Notes: generated by a model from the letters alone, not told the origin. A stretch of DNA of 64,000 nt from Sipunculus nudus (GCA_026874595.1 CM049316.1:3920339-3984338); one strand, 5' to 3'. Counted from the stretch's first letter, positions 47,129 through 58,620 are shown. Numbers and translations: made by a program.

Positions 47129-48591
47129 GAGTAAAACCTCGAAATTACGACCACCTACGGAACCTCGATAAAGTGTTCGCATTTCTGAGGTGGTCGTCTA
47201 AGTGAGGTATGACCAGCACGGGTCTTACACCAGTCCATTTGGCCGTACGGTGTTTACTTTGTGCTCTGTGATGGGCATATATATAATTATTCAATATAAT
47301 TTGGAATTACCTATTATTTTTTCCACCTAACCTTTTCTACGTGACAGGAGAGGAAATTAACACAAGTTTGGTCAAATATTATTCATTAAAACTGAAAAAT
47401 GTGTTGAAATTAAACTGGAATAGAAATCAAATATGTGTATCCAGACACATCTCGAACTTCAAATATTATCAATAGAAAAATATGTACAATGAGTGTTTCT
47501 GTGATAATTACGCTTGATATATCATAATCATTGATCACAAATTAATTAGTGTATTAAATCAATTCATTCTACATAATCACAACGTGAAAAAATTCAATGA
47601 CAGAGTCTTTATTTTCAGAAACTGGTCCATGAAAAGTTCCGACTGACACTTGGAGTGCACAGTTCGCAAAAAATATCACCTCAAAGAGGTAACAATATAT
47701 CTATATCTAATCAAAACCTATCTAAATGTAAAATAATATTCGCCTTTAGGTCTAACAACCATCCGATACACAATTAAGAGTCTCTGCCTACCTGTGAAAT
47801 TTGCTTATCTTATAGCCGTCACTTAATTCTATTTTACATTGCTAAGTTGCTCAAGGAGCACTCAGTTGCTTTCCTTGCCAAATAAACAGTTTCTAAAAAG
47901 TTATCCCCATAGCAACGGTGAGTTTAATATAAACCAGTCTTAAGTCTTTTTTGGCCAGTGAGTTAAATCAAAACTACAGGCTGATGTATCAAGCATATCA
48001 TTAACGACAGGCCTGATAAAAATTAGAAAAACCATGACACAAATTTTTCTGGCCTGATCTGATATTCCATGAACACGCTTTGACCTGTGCTCTCAGAAGC
48101 GGATCCGGGGGGGGAGGGGGGGGGGGGTGTCCCATTTTTTTCAGCCTCCGCAACTATTTAAGGGTTTCAGACCGATTTTCCGGCCTGGACTTCCCTTTTT
48201 CAGAGCTGGGGGCCTTTTCTTCGGGTTTGTCACTAGTCCTCCTGATTAGGACCCCTCTTTTTCCTAAATCCAGGATCCGCCACTGCCTCTGGACTTGTCT
48301 GATCTACCCTTTAAAATAAGTGATATAATGCATTGGTTTTTGCACCTAAACCTTAGCTACGCCTGGCCAGCAAATGTTTAGTCTGAAATTAGTTGTCGCA
48401 CAATTGAGGTTCAGTTAATCATAGCTGGGATCAAATTATAGGTGCCCGCAAAACGGAGAAACGAGGTGCCCGCCATTCCGAGGTGTGACTGAATGATGTA
48501 ACGAGCGAAGAAAAAACCGGGACCATGAAAAAGTGGTCGTTATGTCGAGGTGGTCGCTATACCGAGGTGGTCGTTTTGCGAGATCGTCCTG
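47129..48591. mobile_element. 1.46-kb pogo-like TIR element
   Basis: The left end GAGTAAAACCTCGAAATTAC and the inverted right end CAGGACGATCTCGCAAAACG both run into CGACCACCT. Repeated 'gaggtggtcg' motifs crowd both ends. TA flanks both sides (47127-47128, 48592-48593). The style matches the 177-bp MITE at 23313. No transposase frame. Non-autonomous and diverged. Confidence 0.68.
48094..48285. mobile_element. 192-bp TIR element nested in the pogo-like element
   Basis: Ends are CAGAAGCGGATCC and GGATCCGCCACTG (inverted: CAGTGGCGGATCC), with G-run/C-rich interior arms (gggggg … ggacccctctttttcctaaatcc). Flanks 'gctct' and 'cctct' suggest a short imperfect duplication. Related end text 'gtatccgcccctgg' occurs at 41022 and 41386. 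Confidence 0.62.
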
Positions 48592-48593
48592 TA

Positions 48594-50442
48594 TGAAAAA
48601 GAAACTAATTTAAAAAGAAATAGCCATGTGAAATGGAGCTGAAACCACTGCATTTAACATTTAATCACTGCATTTAAATAATTGTTTTCTTTAATGTTTC
48701 CTAATTCAAATTAAAACAAGATCCATTTTGATACCATAAATCTATTTCATCTAAAATATGTATGAAGCACAGACGTCAGTCAGTGGTGAGACAGGATGCA
48801 TTGGTCGTACTTTCTCTCTTTGTATCATGTTTCACGTGTAATTACTGAAGTCCAAGTCCAAGCGAAAGCAACAAAAAGGTTCCCGTGAGACATTGAGACA
48901 TTTCAGTATCTTCTATCTATATACTACTAAAACTGTATAGTCTGTTTGTCTCACTAAACCCGCAGAAACGGGCCATGACAGTGAGCCAGTTTTGCTGTTA
49001 GCATCAGTCATATGCCACAACACCAATTTTGCCCTTCCAGCTGGAAACAATTGAATACCCGGCGGCATTATCACATCGCAGGTCTGTCGCATAAGATCAT
49101 ATATGTGCACCGTTCCCCATTGCTAACCTTCACCTTGGCCCATTACTACAAAGACGTATATAGATTGGTTCTGTATCGACCATCAGACGTCGTTACCTTA
49201 CGGTTCTGGCCACACAATACGCGGAAAAATTCCCTTGCCCTGCAACGGGCCCCAAAGGGAGGTAAATATGTATACATCGTTACTAGACTAGCCGATGATA
49301 TTTACCGATATAAACATTGGTATAAAGTATAGACATAATGTAAGATATAGCAAATTCATGAATTTACCGTTGTTGAAGACATATGTCGATATAAACACGC
49401 TAAGCATATAGTTCTCAGAAATTGTTTATAATTAAATGGACTTAACCAACATGATGTTATGAAAAAACAATTCGTGTATACTAACCGTAAAATACATTTT
49501 TACAACATCTGTTGATCATGCCGTTCAGCTAACACTGCAGATGGAGTATATTTTAGAATAAATAGTAATATTTATTACCTAATATCTCAAAAACAGAAAG
49601 ACTATGCTCATTGGCAGCATTTCAACATTTTACAAATAACTGACGAATTCAGATTCAGGCTCCCGACAAATTAATTCGAAATTTGATATCCAAAATGTAT
49701 TTAAAAGCCCCGGTGTTTTGTGGGTTTGCAGATTTTGACGCCTACCAACGCTAACCAGCAGAGTCGGCTTCTTGGGAGTCGGAATCTTCGCTGTGTGAGG
49801 CTGATTTAGGTTTTAACTGACGTTACTGAAGAGAATAATAACCAGGAGAAACGGAGACGAGTAGGGGAATGGCTTCCTCTCTGTATGATGGAGTTTTTTT
49901 TCTGGGACATTTTCTATAAAGATGCTGCCGCTGTTGCTGAGCTGGATGCTTTACGTCCCCGTGAGTCAGGTGAGACTATAACTTATGGCGGACAATGGTA
50001 AAAATTGATATAAATAGAAATGTGTCCCTTTAATCGGTGTAAAATGTTGGTTATTAAAGAACCTCTTAAATGTGTCTGCATGTAATATGTGGGGTAATTA
50101 AAAATGGGTAATTCTATGAAAATAAATACTGAACGAGTAAAGTGAAGTGCCTACTTACTTCCAGCGACGGGATAATATTTTGATAAACGGTCGTTTGTAG
50201 ATTGGTTTATCCCTTTGTTTTAAAGTGTTAGAGTTTCTATTAGCTGTAACACGTAAATAACACCATTACATTGTGTTGTTCTGGAGCAAAGTGATCATTA
50301 AAGTATAGAGGTATATGATAGCGTCGTGCAGGACCAAGTAGCTGGATAATCACGCCCTCGAAGACCGTCAGATACATAGGTTCTAATATTACCCCGGTTT
50401 CGTTGGTCTGTTTTATTTTCTGAACATCATGTGTTTAAGGGT
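48594..50442. other. No firm gene; one candidate exon
   Basis: Mostly non-coding. The 106-codon frame at 49012-49332 shows no motif. A possible exon at 49810-49969 is listed separately. Confidence 0.4.
49810..49969 (+). CDS. Candidate coding exon, unidentified
   Basis: After a weak acceptor (ctgatttag) a frame stays open, reading …EENNNQEKRRRVGEWLPLC then MMEFFFWDIFYKDAAAVAEL, and ends at a good donor (CAG|GTGAGA). A donor-like CCCC|GTGAGT also lies 9 nt earlier. Composition is protein-like (charged, then aromatic-rich), but the family is not recognised and no partner exon was found before the retroelement that begins at 50443. Confidence 0.25.
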
Positions 50443-50606
50443 AATTTAGTTTCCGATCAAGGGAACCTAGTAAATGGAACCTCCGCTAGACGGCTCCAGG
50501 TTGAACCCACTGGACCATGACGGGTCCAGAAATCTCCGTTACACAGCGTGTGCTAGCCAACGGTCACTTGATCGGCGACAACTGCGCTGCACGCACATGC
50601 CCTTAA
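50443..50606 (+). repeat. Split direct repeat A1
   Basis: It starts AATTTAGTTTCCGATCAAGG and continues to about 'cgcacatgcc'. It matches A2 (54612-54775) with only a few differences, e.g. 'gctagcc' against 'gctaccc'. Confidence 0.92.
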
Positions 50607-50759
50607 ATTGCACTGCTTTGTGTCTTTAATTATAATCGGACGGAGAAATGCGCGGAGACACACTTCGCAGGGCTACTCTATTGAGCCTGTGGAAAAGGAA
50701 ACGAATGCACCACAGACGTTACAAGAAACAGACTTCGGTTTGTGGTCAGCTGAGGCCCG

Positions 50760-51651
50760 ACTCTCCTAAAAAATGTCGACATCCTCACTGAGCAAGACTG
50801 TCACGACGTCGAAGTTTTGAAACTTTTGACGACAGAGGACGTGAGTGAGTTCGACTTATCCCTTGGCCAGCGCTAACTGCTATTAGCGGCTATCGATAGA
50901 CTGAAGAAAGCAGACAAGCAAGAGGACAGGGCGGCTAGCGGCTCCACACAACCACAAGTCAAAGAATCCGAGCTGACGGGTCCAAACAATTTGGCGGGAC
51001 ATCTGTCTCCTCTGGACGCCATCTTGGGAAATCTTCGACCGGGCAGAGAGCGACATACAAGAGGTGAGTCTATGGCAAAACCCCGTCTGATACCAGATTA
51101 TGTGGCTAGGAATCCGCAAACCCTAGTTCCGGAAAAAATTGTTGGCCATTCAGGAGAATTTAATTTGTCATTAAAACCCACAGTTCCCAGTAAACCGAAA
51201 TTGGATTCAATTTCTCCACAACAGTGGGCGGCCGCTTATAACCGTGTCCTAGCAGAGGGAATTCGGATGGGCGATCTTACTGGGGCAGCCATCCTGAAAT
51301 ACGTCGAGTATTTGGCTTATATCGCCGATCTCACAAGCGCTGGGTACAGCTGGCATAGCGTCCTAGAATATGACAATGAATACCGATGCCAGCAGTCCGC
51401 TATGGAATTCAAATGGGGTTACGAGCCTCCTCACCTTGCAACTTTGACCTTCAAACTAAAACAAAGCAATCCATCGGGGCCTCCTAAACAAAAAAGTAAA
51501 ACTCGAGCGAACGAACAGCCCGTTTGCCGACTGTTTAACGTCGGTAAGTGCAACTTCGGTAATTGTAAATACAGACACGTTTGTCTAGTACCGGGTTGTA
51601 ATCAGCCACATCCCCAAACCCGCCACGAGACCCCCCCCCCCCCCCCCCCCC
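50760..51651 (+). pseudogene. Gag-like ORF of the PAT/Ngaro element
   Basis: Structural protein of the retroelement. The first part (…EVLKLLTTEDVSEF, then LSLGQR*LLLAAIDRLK) looks like the end of a SAM-like helical domain. It is broken by TAA at 50874-50876. The frame is then open from about 50877 to 51659. A cysteine/histidine cluster near the end (CRLFNVGKCNFGNCKYRH, then CLVPGCNQPH) is a CCCH-like zinc knuckle expected to bind nucleic acid. The frame ends in a 21-bp C run (51631-51651) that encodes prolines. The RT frame follows immediately in another phase, so the C run probably caused the gag/RT frame change. Confidence 0.78.
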
Positions 51652-51652
51652 A

Positions 51653-52440
51653 AGCATAAAATCACCACACCTTTCATCTGATCTTAAAGCAAGGGTGTGG
51701 TGCACGGAACCGGAACATGATCCTGACAGAATGTTCCTTGTTGAGGGAATCACAAATGGGCTTCGGGTATTAGAACCTCCCGAAACCGTAAAACCGATTA
51801 GAGTCAATAATTACAAATCGGCTATCGCGCATAAGGACAAAGTTGAAAAACAAATTCGTGATGAACTGGCCGAAGGCCGTTATGTCATTACCTCTGAAAT
51901 TCCGTTCATAACGTGTGCCTTAGGTGCGGTCAACAAAAGCGATTCGTCGGATATCCGTTTAATCCAGGGCTGTAGTCGTCCTTTCGGTCCCGCGGTAAAT
52001 GACTGCGCGACTACCCCCGAAAAAGTACGTTATCAATCCGTCGACGACGCGGCTAAATTAATTACACCAGGCGCTTTCATGGCAAAAGTAGATTTAAAAT
52101 TAGCATATCGGTCGGTCCCTGTACATCCATCAAACTGGCGATACCTCGGATTACGGTGGCGTTTTACCCATGAAAATCATCAAACCTTTATGTTGGATAT
52201 CCGACTACCATTTGGCAGTAAATTAGCACCGAACATTTTTTACAGACTCACGCAAGCAGTTCGGCGAATGATGGCTCGTAAAGGGTATGATAATATTGTC
52301 GTATACCTTGACGATTTCCTAATTGTATCCCCATCTAAGGATCACTGTTTACAAACTATGAACGCATTGATCGGTCTTTTGCGAAGCCTCGGGTTTTCGA
52401 TCAACTGGATAAAGGTAGATGGCCCCGCCCAAAGTCTTTT
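51653..52440 (+). pseudogene. Reverse transcriptase of the PAT/Ngaro element
   Basis: RT copies the element RNA into DNA. The frame is open right after the poly-C run. Visible blocks: a DIRS-type N-terminal region (…KDKVEKQIRDELAEGRYVI), the first catalytic Asp (MAKVDLKLAYRSVPVHPS), RLPFGSKLAPNIFYRLTQ, and the active-site YLDD at 52304-52315. It runs to …FSINWIKVDGP. There the frame shifts (about 52437-52445) and the continuation is found in the phase starting …VFFSRAMTLSLLENKL. A few expected residues at the thumb junction are missing, so a small deletion is likely. Confidence 0.88.
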
Positions 52441-53270
52441 TTTCCCGTGCCATGACTCTGTCCTTGCTGGAGAATAAACTGCAAGAGTTTGAGACAGAGC
52501 TTAGAAGCTTTTCCGTCAGATCGCGTGCAACATTAAAGCATCTACAGTCGTTAGCGGGCAAACTCAACTGGGCTTCCCAGGTGGTCAAGGGAGGTAGAAC
52601 TTACCTCAGGCGGATTCTGGATTTTATGAAAAATTAGCGCCGGCCTCACCACAAGGCCATGCTGTCGTCTACTGTCCAGCGGGACTTAGCATGGTGGCTC
52701 TCCCTAATGAGGACGTTTAACGGGAGTTGCCTCATCAAGCGACCCACCGCGCAGCACGCCGTGTTTACCGATGCGTCTAAACAAGGCGCTGGGTTTGTAT
52801 ATGGTCATGACTGGGGTTATGTTAGTTTCCCACACGACCTGCCACAAGCAGCCGACGCTCATATTAACTGTAAAGAAACCCTGGCGGTCGTATTTGCGGC
52901 AAACCTCTTGGCTAAGCAATGGGCTAACTCGACCGTTACAGTATTTACTGATAACGCCACGACAGTTGCATCACTTAGGAAGGGCTCTTGTATCAATCCA
53001 CTAGTCATGGAAGCACTCCGTTTTCTTTTCTGGTTATCAGTTGTATTTAATTTCGAAATATGCGCCCATTTTATACCAGGAAAATATAACTTACTCCCTG
53101 ATGCTATTTCCAGGCTACACCAGCAAGGTCAAATTCGCCGTTTAGCCTCCTTATTGGGGTATTCTCCTTTACAGGCATATTTAGTTGACACAATTTTCCG
53201 TACCACATGTCAACTGTGGCTCATTTTTCTCTCCAACCGCAGCTCCGGAAGCTGTTCGACTGGAGCATGA
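52441..53270 (+). pseudogene. RT connection and RNase H domain of the PAT/Ngaro element
   Basis: RNase H removes RNA from the RNA-DNA hybrid. The DIRS-type motifs are clear: VFTDASKQGAGFV (52761-), the INCKETLAV glutamate, VFTDNATTVASL (52941-) and the terminal LPDAISRLH aspartate. All four acidic positions are present. It reads in the same phase as the recombinase downstream. In-frame stops are TAG at 52635-52637 before the domain and TGA at 53268-53270 after it. Confidence 0.88.
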
Positions 53271-54182
53271 ACTGGACAAGGACTAAGATCGTCCACGTTC
53301 GCGGAGTTAACGAAGAGGTCATATACACACCATCTAAAGACCTATACAGAATTTTGTAAGTACATGAACTACCAATCTGTTCCGGTATCAACCATTACGT
53401 TATGTCGGTTTATCGCCTTTCTGGCTAAGCGTATTGCTCCTACGTCTGTTGCTTAATACATGTTTGTGGTTCGGCTGCTGCACCTTGAATCAGGTTTGCC
53501 AAACCCCCTAACAGACAACTGGTTACTCAGCTCGCTTATCCGGGGTATCAAACGTAGGAGCGGCCACGTTCCGCAGAGAAAACTTCCAATGACTCCGGAC
53601 ATCCTGTTAGCTATTCGGAATACCATCAACATAAAAAATCCAATCGAAGCCACATTTTAGGCTATTTGCCTTTTTCTGTTTTTCGGTCTATTACGTAAGG
53701 CCAACGCTATGCCGGATTCAATGTCGTCTTTCGACCAGACAAAACACCTGACGCGCAGCGACATCATACCACAACCATGGGGTCTGTCAGCTACCGTGAA
53801 ATGGACAAAAACTATACAGTTTCGTGAACGCCGGCTCAATATCATATTACCGGCCTTACCGAATCACTCTTTGTGCCCGGTCCGAGCCATCCTAGCTAGC
53901 TTCCGGTTATAACGTGGCGCATGTGCTTGCGGACCCCTGTTCGTTTATCCACTAACCAACGGATTCGCGCCCATGATTCCCTCAAAGTTCAACTACCTAC
54001 TTCGATCCCATCTTTTGCGCGCGGGCTTTCGGCCGGATAACTTCTCTGGACACAGCTTTCGCAGAGGAGGGGCTACTTGGGCCCACCGCATAGGTCTGTC
54101 ACCCGATCTCATTCAGTTTCTGGGGGACTGGAAATCCGACGCCTACAAATTGTACGTCTCCCGGTCTATCGATACTCATTAA
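53271..54182 (+). pseudogene. Tyrosine recombinase of the PAT/Ngaro element
   Basis: The enzyme integrates the circular DNA form. It reads in the RNase H phase. The N-terminal core-binding part is CKYMNYQSVPVSTITLCRFI then …LHLESGLPNPLTDNWLLS. The catalytic residues are visible: Arg in LLRKAN (codon 53694-53696), His-x-x-Arg in GHSFRRGGATWA (54051-54062), Trp in FLGDWKSDAY, and the nucleophile Tyr in KLYVS (54153-54155). Stops interrupt it at 53453-53455 (TAA), 53658-53660 (TAG) and 53910-53912 (TAA). The natural end is 54180-54182. There is no frameshift, so decay here is by point mutation alone. Confidence 0.88.
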
Positions 54183-54433
54183 GCCCATATGAGACAGTTT
54201 GAAAAACATCTTCCATCAATGCCACAGAGTCGGAGGGAGGGGATGCCATAGACTCAGCCTAACGGCCTTTACATATTCTTTTTAGCAGTGACACGCATTG
54301 TGTGTCTCGAGTGACGATCAATTATTCTATCATTACTTTAGTTCATCAATTTTTATAATACTACCTACACCAGATTTAATATAATATTATTTACTATATA
54401 TCTTAGGTTAAATCTAATTTGGAATTTATATTT
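54183..54433. other. 3' non-coding region of the retroelement
   Basis: AT-rich spacer between the recombinase stop and B1. Nothing recognisable. Confidence 0.5.
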
Positions 54434-54611
54434 TGGACTCATTGTTTTATTATGGTTTTATTGTTTTATCTAGCATGGCGCCGCTTCATTATGAAACAAA
54501 ATTAGGTTGTAATGAATTTGTAATTCTGGCGCATTTAACTGTCACCAAAGTATATACTCATAACATTCGCCATATGTGTTTGTGTTTCAATTGGGATGGG
54601 AGGTGCAATTT
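54434..54611 (+). repeat. Split direct repeat B1
   Basis: It begins TGGACTCATTGTTTTATTAT and ends ggtgcaattt, immediately followed by A2. It matches B2 (55635-55809) except for a 4-bp indel (tggttttattgtttta against tggtttgtttta) and a few substitutions. It contains GGCGCC in 'catggcgccgcttc'. Confidence 0.92.
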
Positions 54612-54775
54612 AATTTAGTTTCCGATCAAGGGAACCTAGTAAATGGAACCTCCGCTAGACGGCTCCAAGTTGAACCCACTGGACCATGACGGGTCCAGAT
54701 ATCTCCGTTACACAGCGTGTGCTACCCAACGGTCACTTGATCGGCGACAACTGCGCTGCACGCACATGCCCATTA
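54612..54775 (+). repeat. Split direct repeat A2
   Basis: Second copy of A1. The B1-A2 junction is the expected copy of the joined element ends and supplies the template for the circle in the current model for these elements. Confidence 0.9.
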
Positions 54776-55634
54776 ATTGCTGTCCCTCCCATCCCACCAC
54801 GGTAATATTAGTTTTTGCTTTGCACTGCTTGTGTAGATACAATTGGGCAAAACGTGATTCTTTTATACTCAAATATACATGATTCCATGTTTATAGGCCG
54901 TTGTTAATTGTACGTATTAATCTTGCAAATTCGCTCATGAGCCCTTAGATCGGTACCTATATGGCACAGAGACTTGCCTACTGCGGCCACAGGAACTCCG
55001 ACAGCACCAGGAACAGGCGGATACGATATGCGTACAGAAAAAAAAGCTTAATAGACAAATCCGTGAAAGAAAGCTGGACTTGGCCCGGTGTTCCAATCAC
55101 CCACAGGCATTTTGTAACTACCGAGAAAAGCTCAAGTTCCAGACACCCCATCGCCGATTATCATAAGCGAGAAAATACATCATGTGAAGGATAGTCGGAC
55201 TTCATCTCAGTGCTCCTATTACGCACAAACAGTTGGTAATTACCGAGGAGGGGTAAAGTACATGACAGTTTCGCCCATTATCAGGAGAGCGTAAAGATAT
55301 AATGTGAAACAAGTTGGACGTAACCCTGGTGTTCCTATCACATGCATTCTGTAACTACCAAGGATAGGTGCATGAAGCTCATGACACCATCGCTGATTAC
55401 CATCAGAAAAAATTAAGTAAAATAAGCCGGTGTTTGCCTAAATGCGCCGATCACACAAACACTGGACAGCACAATTTATTCTCCGTCCGCCCGTGCAGGC
55501 CTGAGCTGTTCACGCACAAAATGGACCGTTTTAAAAGGACCATCATGCCCATCAAGTTCGTTTCATGCACGTGTCAAGAACACTTCTGTTAAATGTACTT
55601 TGGACACAGTAATGCTATTGTTCTACTCGTCGGA
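54776..55634 (+). repeat. A2-B2 spacer with three ~120-bp tandem units
   Basis: Units start at gtgaaa/gtgaag at 55063, 55184 and 55304. Each goes on through 'gtgttccaatcac'-type and 'tgtaactaccgag'-type boxes and a 'cgccgattatcat' box. Spacing is 120-121 bp and the units are quite diverged. Short frames here (54961-55194, 55368-55592) are repeat translations with no family. Confidence 0.75.
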
Positions 55635-55809
55635 TGGACTCATTGTTTTATTATGGTTTGTTTTATCCAGCATGGCGCCGCTTCATTATGAAACAAAATT
55701 AGGTTGTAATGAATTTGTAATTCTGGCGCATTAAACTGTCACCAAAGTATATACTCATAACATTTGCCATATGTGTTTGTGTTTCAATTGGGATGGGAGG
55801 TGCAATTTA
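55635..55809 (+). repeat. Split direct repeat B2 and right end of the element
   Basis: It matches B1. After 'ggtgcaattta' the sequence leaves the element (tatctttaaaa), in contrast with B1, which runs into A2. This defines the right boundary. Confidence 0.9.
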
Positions 55810-56040
55810 TATCTTTAAAAAACTTTAGAACTACACACACTTATTTTCAAAAGCCCGCTATCGGCATAAAATGCTAACTATAAAGTAGTTGGAAGTCATT
55901 GAAAGGGTGCTGCCCGCGCGTTCACCAGCGTACACCCCTCGACAATTAATAGGCAGCCTAAGACTAAGAATCAGTCCTTCATTATATCATGTGGGCCTTT
56001 TATTCCTACAAGCTACGCTTCTAAGATACCTTTAGATTTA
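55810..56040. other. No gene recognised
   Basis: Short stretch between the retroelement and the 3' end of the minus-strand LINE. Nothing supported. Confidence 0.5.
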
Positions 56041-58620
56041 TACTTTTTTTTATTCCAAACAAATAGTTCAAACAATAAAGTACATAAAGAAAATACGTAC
56101 AGAAAGACAATTTGCAAGTCATACATACGAAACAGATACAAATAACAAAGGTACATAACAGAGTTAAAACCGTTGTTCTAATTCAAAATGTGGGTTAAAT
56201 GGGTTTTTATCTTTTTTGTTTTATTCGTTTTCTATATATGTTTTGAAAGTTCTCCCACTTTTGTTTATGTTTCTCTATTTTACCCTTCGACTCGCAATTT
56301 GTTTTTCCATTTTATAAATCTTGACATAACTTTATACACAGAGAATGTTGGTAATTTCTCTCTACATTTGCAGGTATATATATAATATTTTAATAATAGT
56401 AATAAAGTATCCAGTAGGCCGTCACCTGAGATTTTCAATATTAATACTGTTTCTGTTACATTGCCTAGTTTAAAGGTTGTTCCAGGTCTTTTGACCAATT
56501 TTCAAGAGCTATTAACAATTTATTGGTTACTTCACAGTGATAAAATATATGTAGATAAGTTTCCTTTTCTTTTTTACAGAATGAACAGAGTTCAGTTTCG
56601 CTTTTCTTCATTTTATATAAAAGAGAATGGAGTGGTAAAATTCTGTGTTATAATTTAAATTGAAATATTCGTAATTTCTCTGTAATAGTAATTTTGACAA
56701 TATTCTTGAATGCTTGAAATATTTTTCCTTTATTTTGTAGCCTTAGTTCACAAATCCATTTCTCTATTTGCATTTCTGGTTTCGAATAGACAGAATTTGT
56801 AATATTTAAGTATACAGACTGTGTTGTATTTTTCATATTTATTATTTTGTCAATCATATATTCTTGTACTTCTAAACAAGGATTATTCTTTAACTCTCTT
56901 TTCCAACAAGTTGGAATTGCATCCACTAAACCTGCATATTTTATAAAATTTATACTAACTTTATATTTGTAAGTGAATTTTGTATATGGCAAAAATGATA
57001 GATGGTTTCCTGATTTTTTAGTTATGTCAGAAATTGTTTTTATGCCTGCCATATATAATTTCTAATAAAAAACTACTGTACCTTTAACCTTTATATGAAA
57101 ATTAAACCATATAATCTTTGTAATTGAATTTCATGTGTTTTGACGGTCTTATTAAAATTGTATTTGCACCAATGATGTAACACATCTTTCCAGAACGGAT
57201 CGCACGAGTCACTAAAATTGTGTATATCATGTTCTTTTAAATTGCATTTAAAAATATATGAAGCCAGGTTTTTTTAATCGTACGTTAATGATCTGTCTCC
57301 AGCCATCTTCTGGAGGTCCATTGAGGAACCGTTTAACCCATGAAATTTTTAAAGATTGTATCTTAGATGGAAGTTTAATCATATTCAGCCCTCCTTTACT
57401 TTTTGGTGCAATCATTGTTTAATTTTATCTGGTTAGTTGTTCCAAATAAATTTAAATATTAATTTTTAAATTTCTTTGATATAATTTTTTGGTGGACTTG
57501 GTAGTACTAAGAATAAATAAGTTAACTGTGAAATTTTTACAATAGTTATTCTGCCTGCAAGAGACATTATTCTGTTACTCCAGCTATTAATAATAACTTT
57601 AATCTTACTTAAGATTTCTTTATAGTTGGTCTCTATCATCTTTTTCCATTCCGGATGAATGGAGATTCCGAAGATTTTTACAGGATTGGTGCACCATTGT
57701 AAGCCTAGAGATTTTAATGTATCGTGATTATGTGTGTTAGCAGTTATTGGCATTATTGTTTTTTTTATTATTTACTTTGAGTCCCGATATTTGTTCAAAA
57801 TCTGAGAATACTATTAAGGTTTCTTGCACTGACAGAGGCCCCCTGTTAATGTTAAAACTATATCATCAGCATATTGTATAATTTTGTGTTCTTTCTGATC
57901 TATTATTACTCCATTTATGTTACTATTATCCCTTATTTTGGTTGCTTAAGTTTCTGCCGCCAGAAAAAATAGATAAGGAGAAAGAAGGCAGCCCTGCCTT
58001 GCATCTCTTGTTACTGGAAAGAATTCTGTAGCCCAGCCTCTATTTGATACACAACTGTAAATATCGCTGTATAGTAAATTGATCCACTTCCTGAATTTAG
58101 TTCCAAAGTTAAGTATTTTAAGAGTATCTTGAATATATAGCCGTTCTAATTGATCGAAAGCTTTTTCAAAGTCCACTGATAACAAGTAACCGCATTTATT
58201 AGTTGCTCTTAAATAGGAGATTATGCCGATAATTTTAATATTTTCTACAATATACCTATTTTTCATGAATCCAATTTGATCAGAGTGTATTAAAGAGGGT
58301 AAAACTAGTTTTAAGTTAATTTGCCAATGTTTTGGCTATTATCTTGTAGTATGTATTTAGAAGTGAAAGGGGTCGCCAGTTCTTCAAGTATAAATGGTCT
58401 TTTTCTTTTTTGGGAATGAGGCATATAATTCCTTGACGCATAGTTATTAGAACGCAATCCATATTGAAGGAATAGTTAATAGCATTTATAAAATATTCTT
58501 TTAAATCCCCCCAAAATGTTTTATAGAACTCAACTGGGAATCTGTCAGGACCTGGCGATTTATTAAGAGACATTGATTCAATTGTAGATTTTAATACTTT
58601 ACAGCTAAATTGGACTCAGA
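56041..58620 (-). mobile_element. 5'-truncated L1/Tx1-like LINE copy
   Basis: The ORF2 remnant plus a short 3' UTR ending near a T-run on the plus strand (about 56044-56052), i.e. a short A-run on the element strand. The target duplication could not be made out. Confidence 0.72.
56195..58615 (-). pseudogene. ORF2-like reverse transcriptase of an L1/Tx1-like LINE
   Basis: Read from 58615 down. RT opens with ESMSLNKSPGPDRFPVEFYK, LKNWRPLSLLN, then GYLLSVDFEKAFDQL, RDARQGCLLSPYLFFLA, and the active site QYADDIV near 57860-57875. Next come the thumb-like …FGISIHPEWKKMIETNY and …WSNRIMSLAGRITIVK. A Cys/His cluster follows (LCSFCKKEKETYLHIFYHCE, about 56525-56585), as in the C-terminal zinc knuckle of L1-type ORF2. 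The end is …KHKQKWENFQNIYRKR near 56195. The apurinic-type endonuclease is absent (5' truncation). At least four frame breaks or stops make it inactive. Clade is judged from motif order and the knuckle. Confidence 0.88.

Larger units (their letters stand above)
50443..55809 (+). mobile_element. PAT/Ngaro-type tyrosine-recombinase retroelement (DIRS order), decayed
   Basis: Order is A1 (50443-50606) - Gag-like, RT, RNase H, tyrosine recombinase - B1 (54434-54611) - A2 (54612-54775) - spacer with tandem repeats - B2 (55635-55809). B1 abuts A2 directly, giving the circle-junction text ggtgcaattt|aatttagt. A1 is the left end and B2 the right end. This split direct repeat pattern is the hallmark of PAT/Ngaro elements, which integrate by a tyrosine recombinase and make no target duplication; none is seen. 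No DIRS-type methyltransferase was found. One frameshift and several in-frame stops show the copy is dead, though both repeat pairs are only lightly diverged. Confidence 0.9.

Noticed and set aside
49012-49332. 106-codon frame on the plus strand
   Set aside because: No recognisable domain and no splice or poly(A) context; left as non-coding.
50443-54775. A1/A2 as long terminal repeats of an LTR retrotransposon
   Set aside because: The repeats are 164 bp, a second pair (B1/B2) is interleaved, there is no protease or DDE integrase, and a tyrosine recombinase is present.
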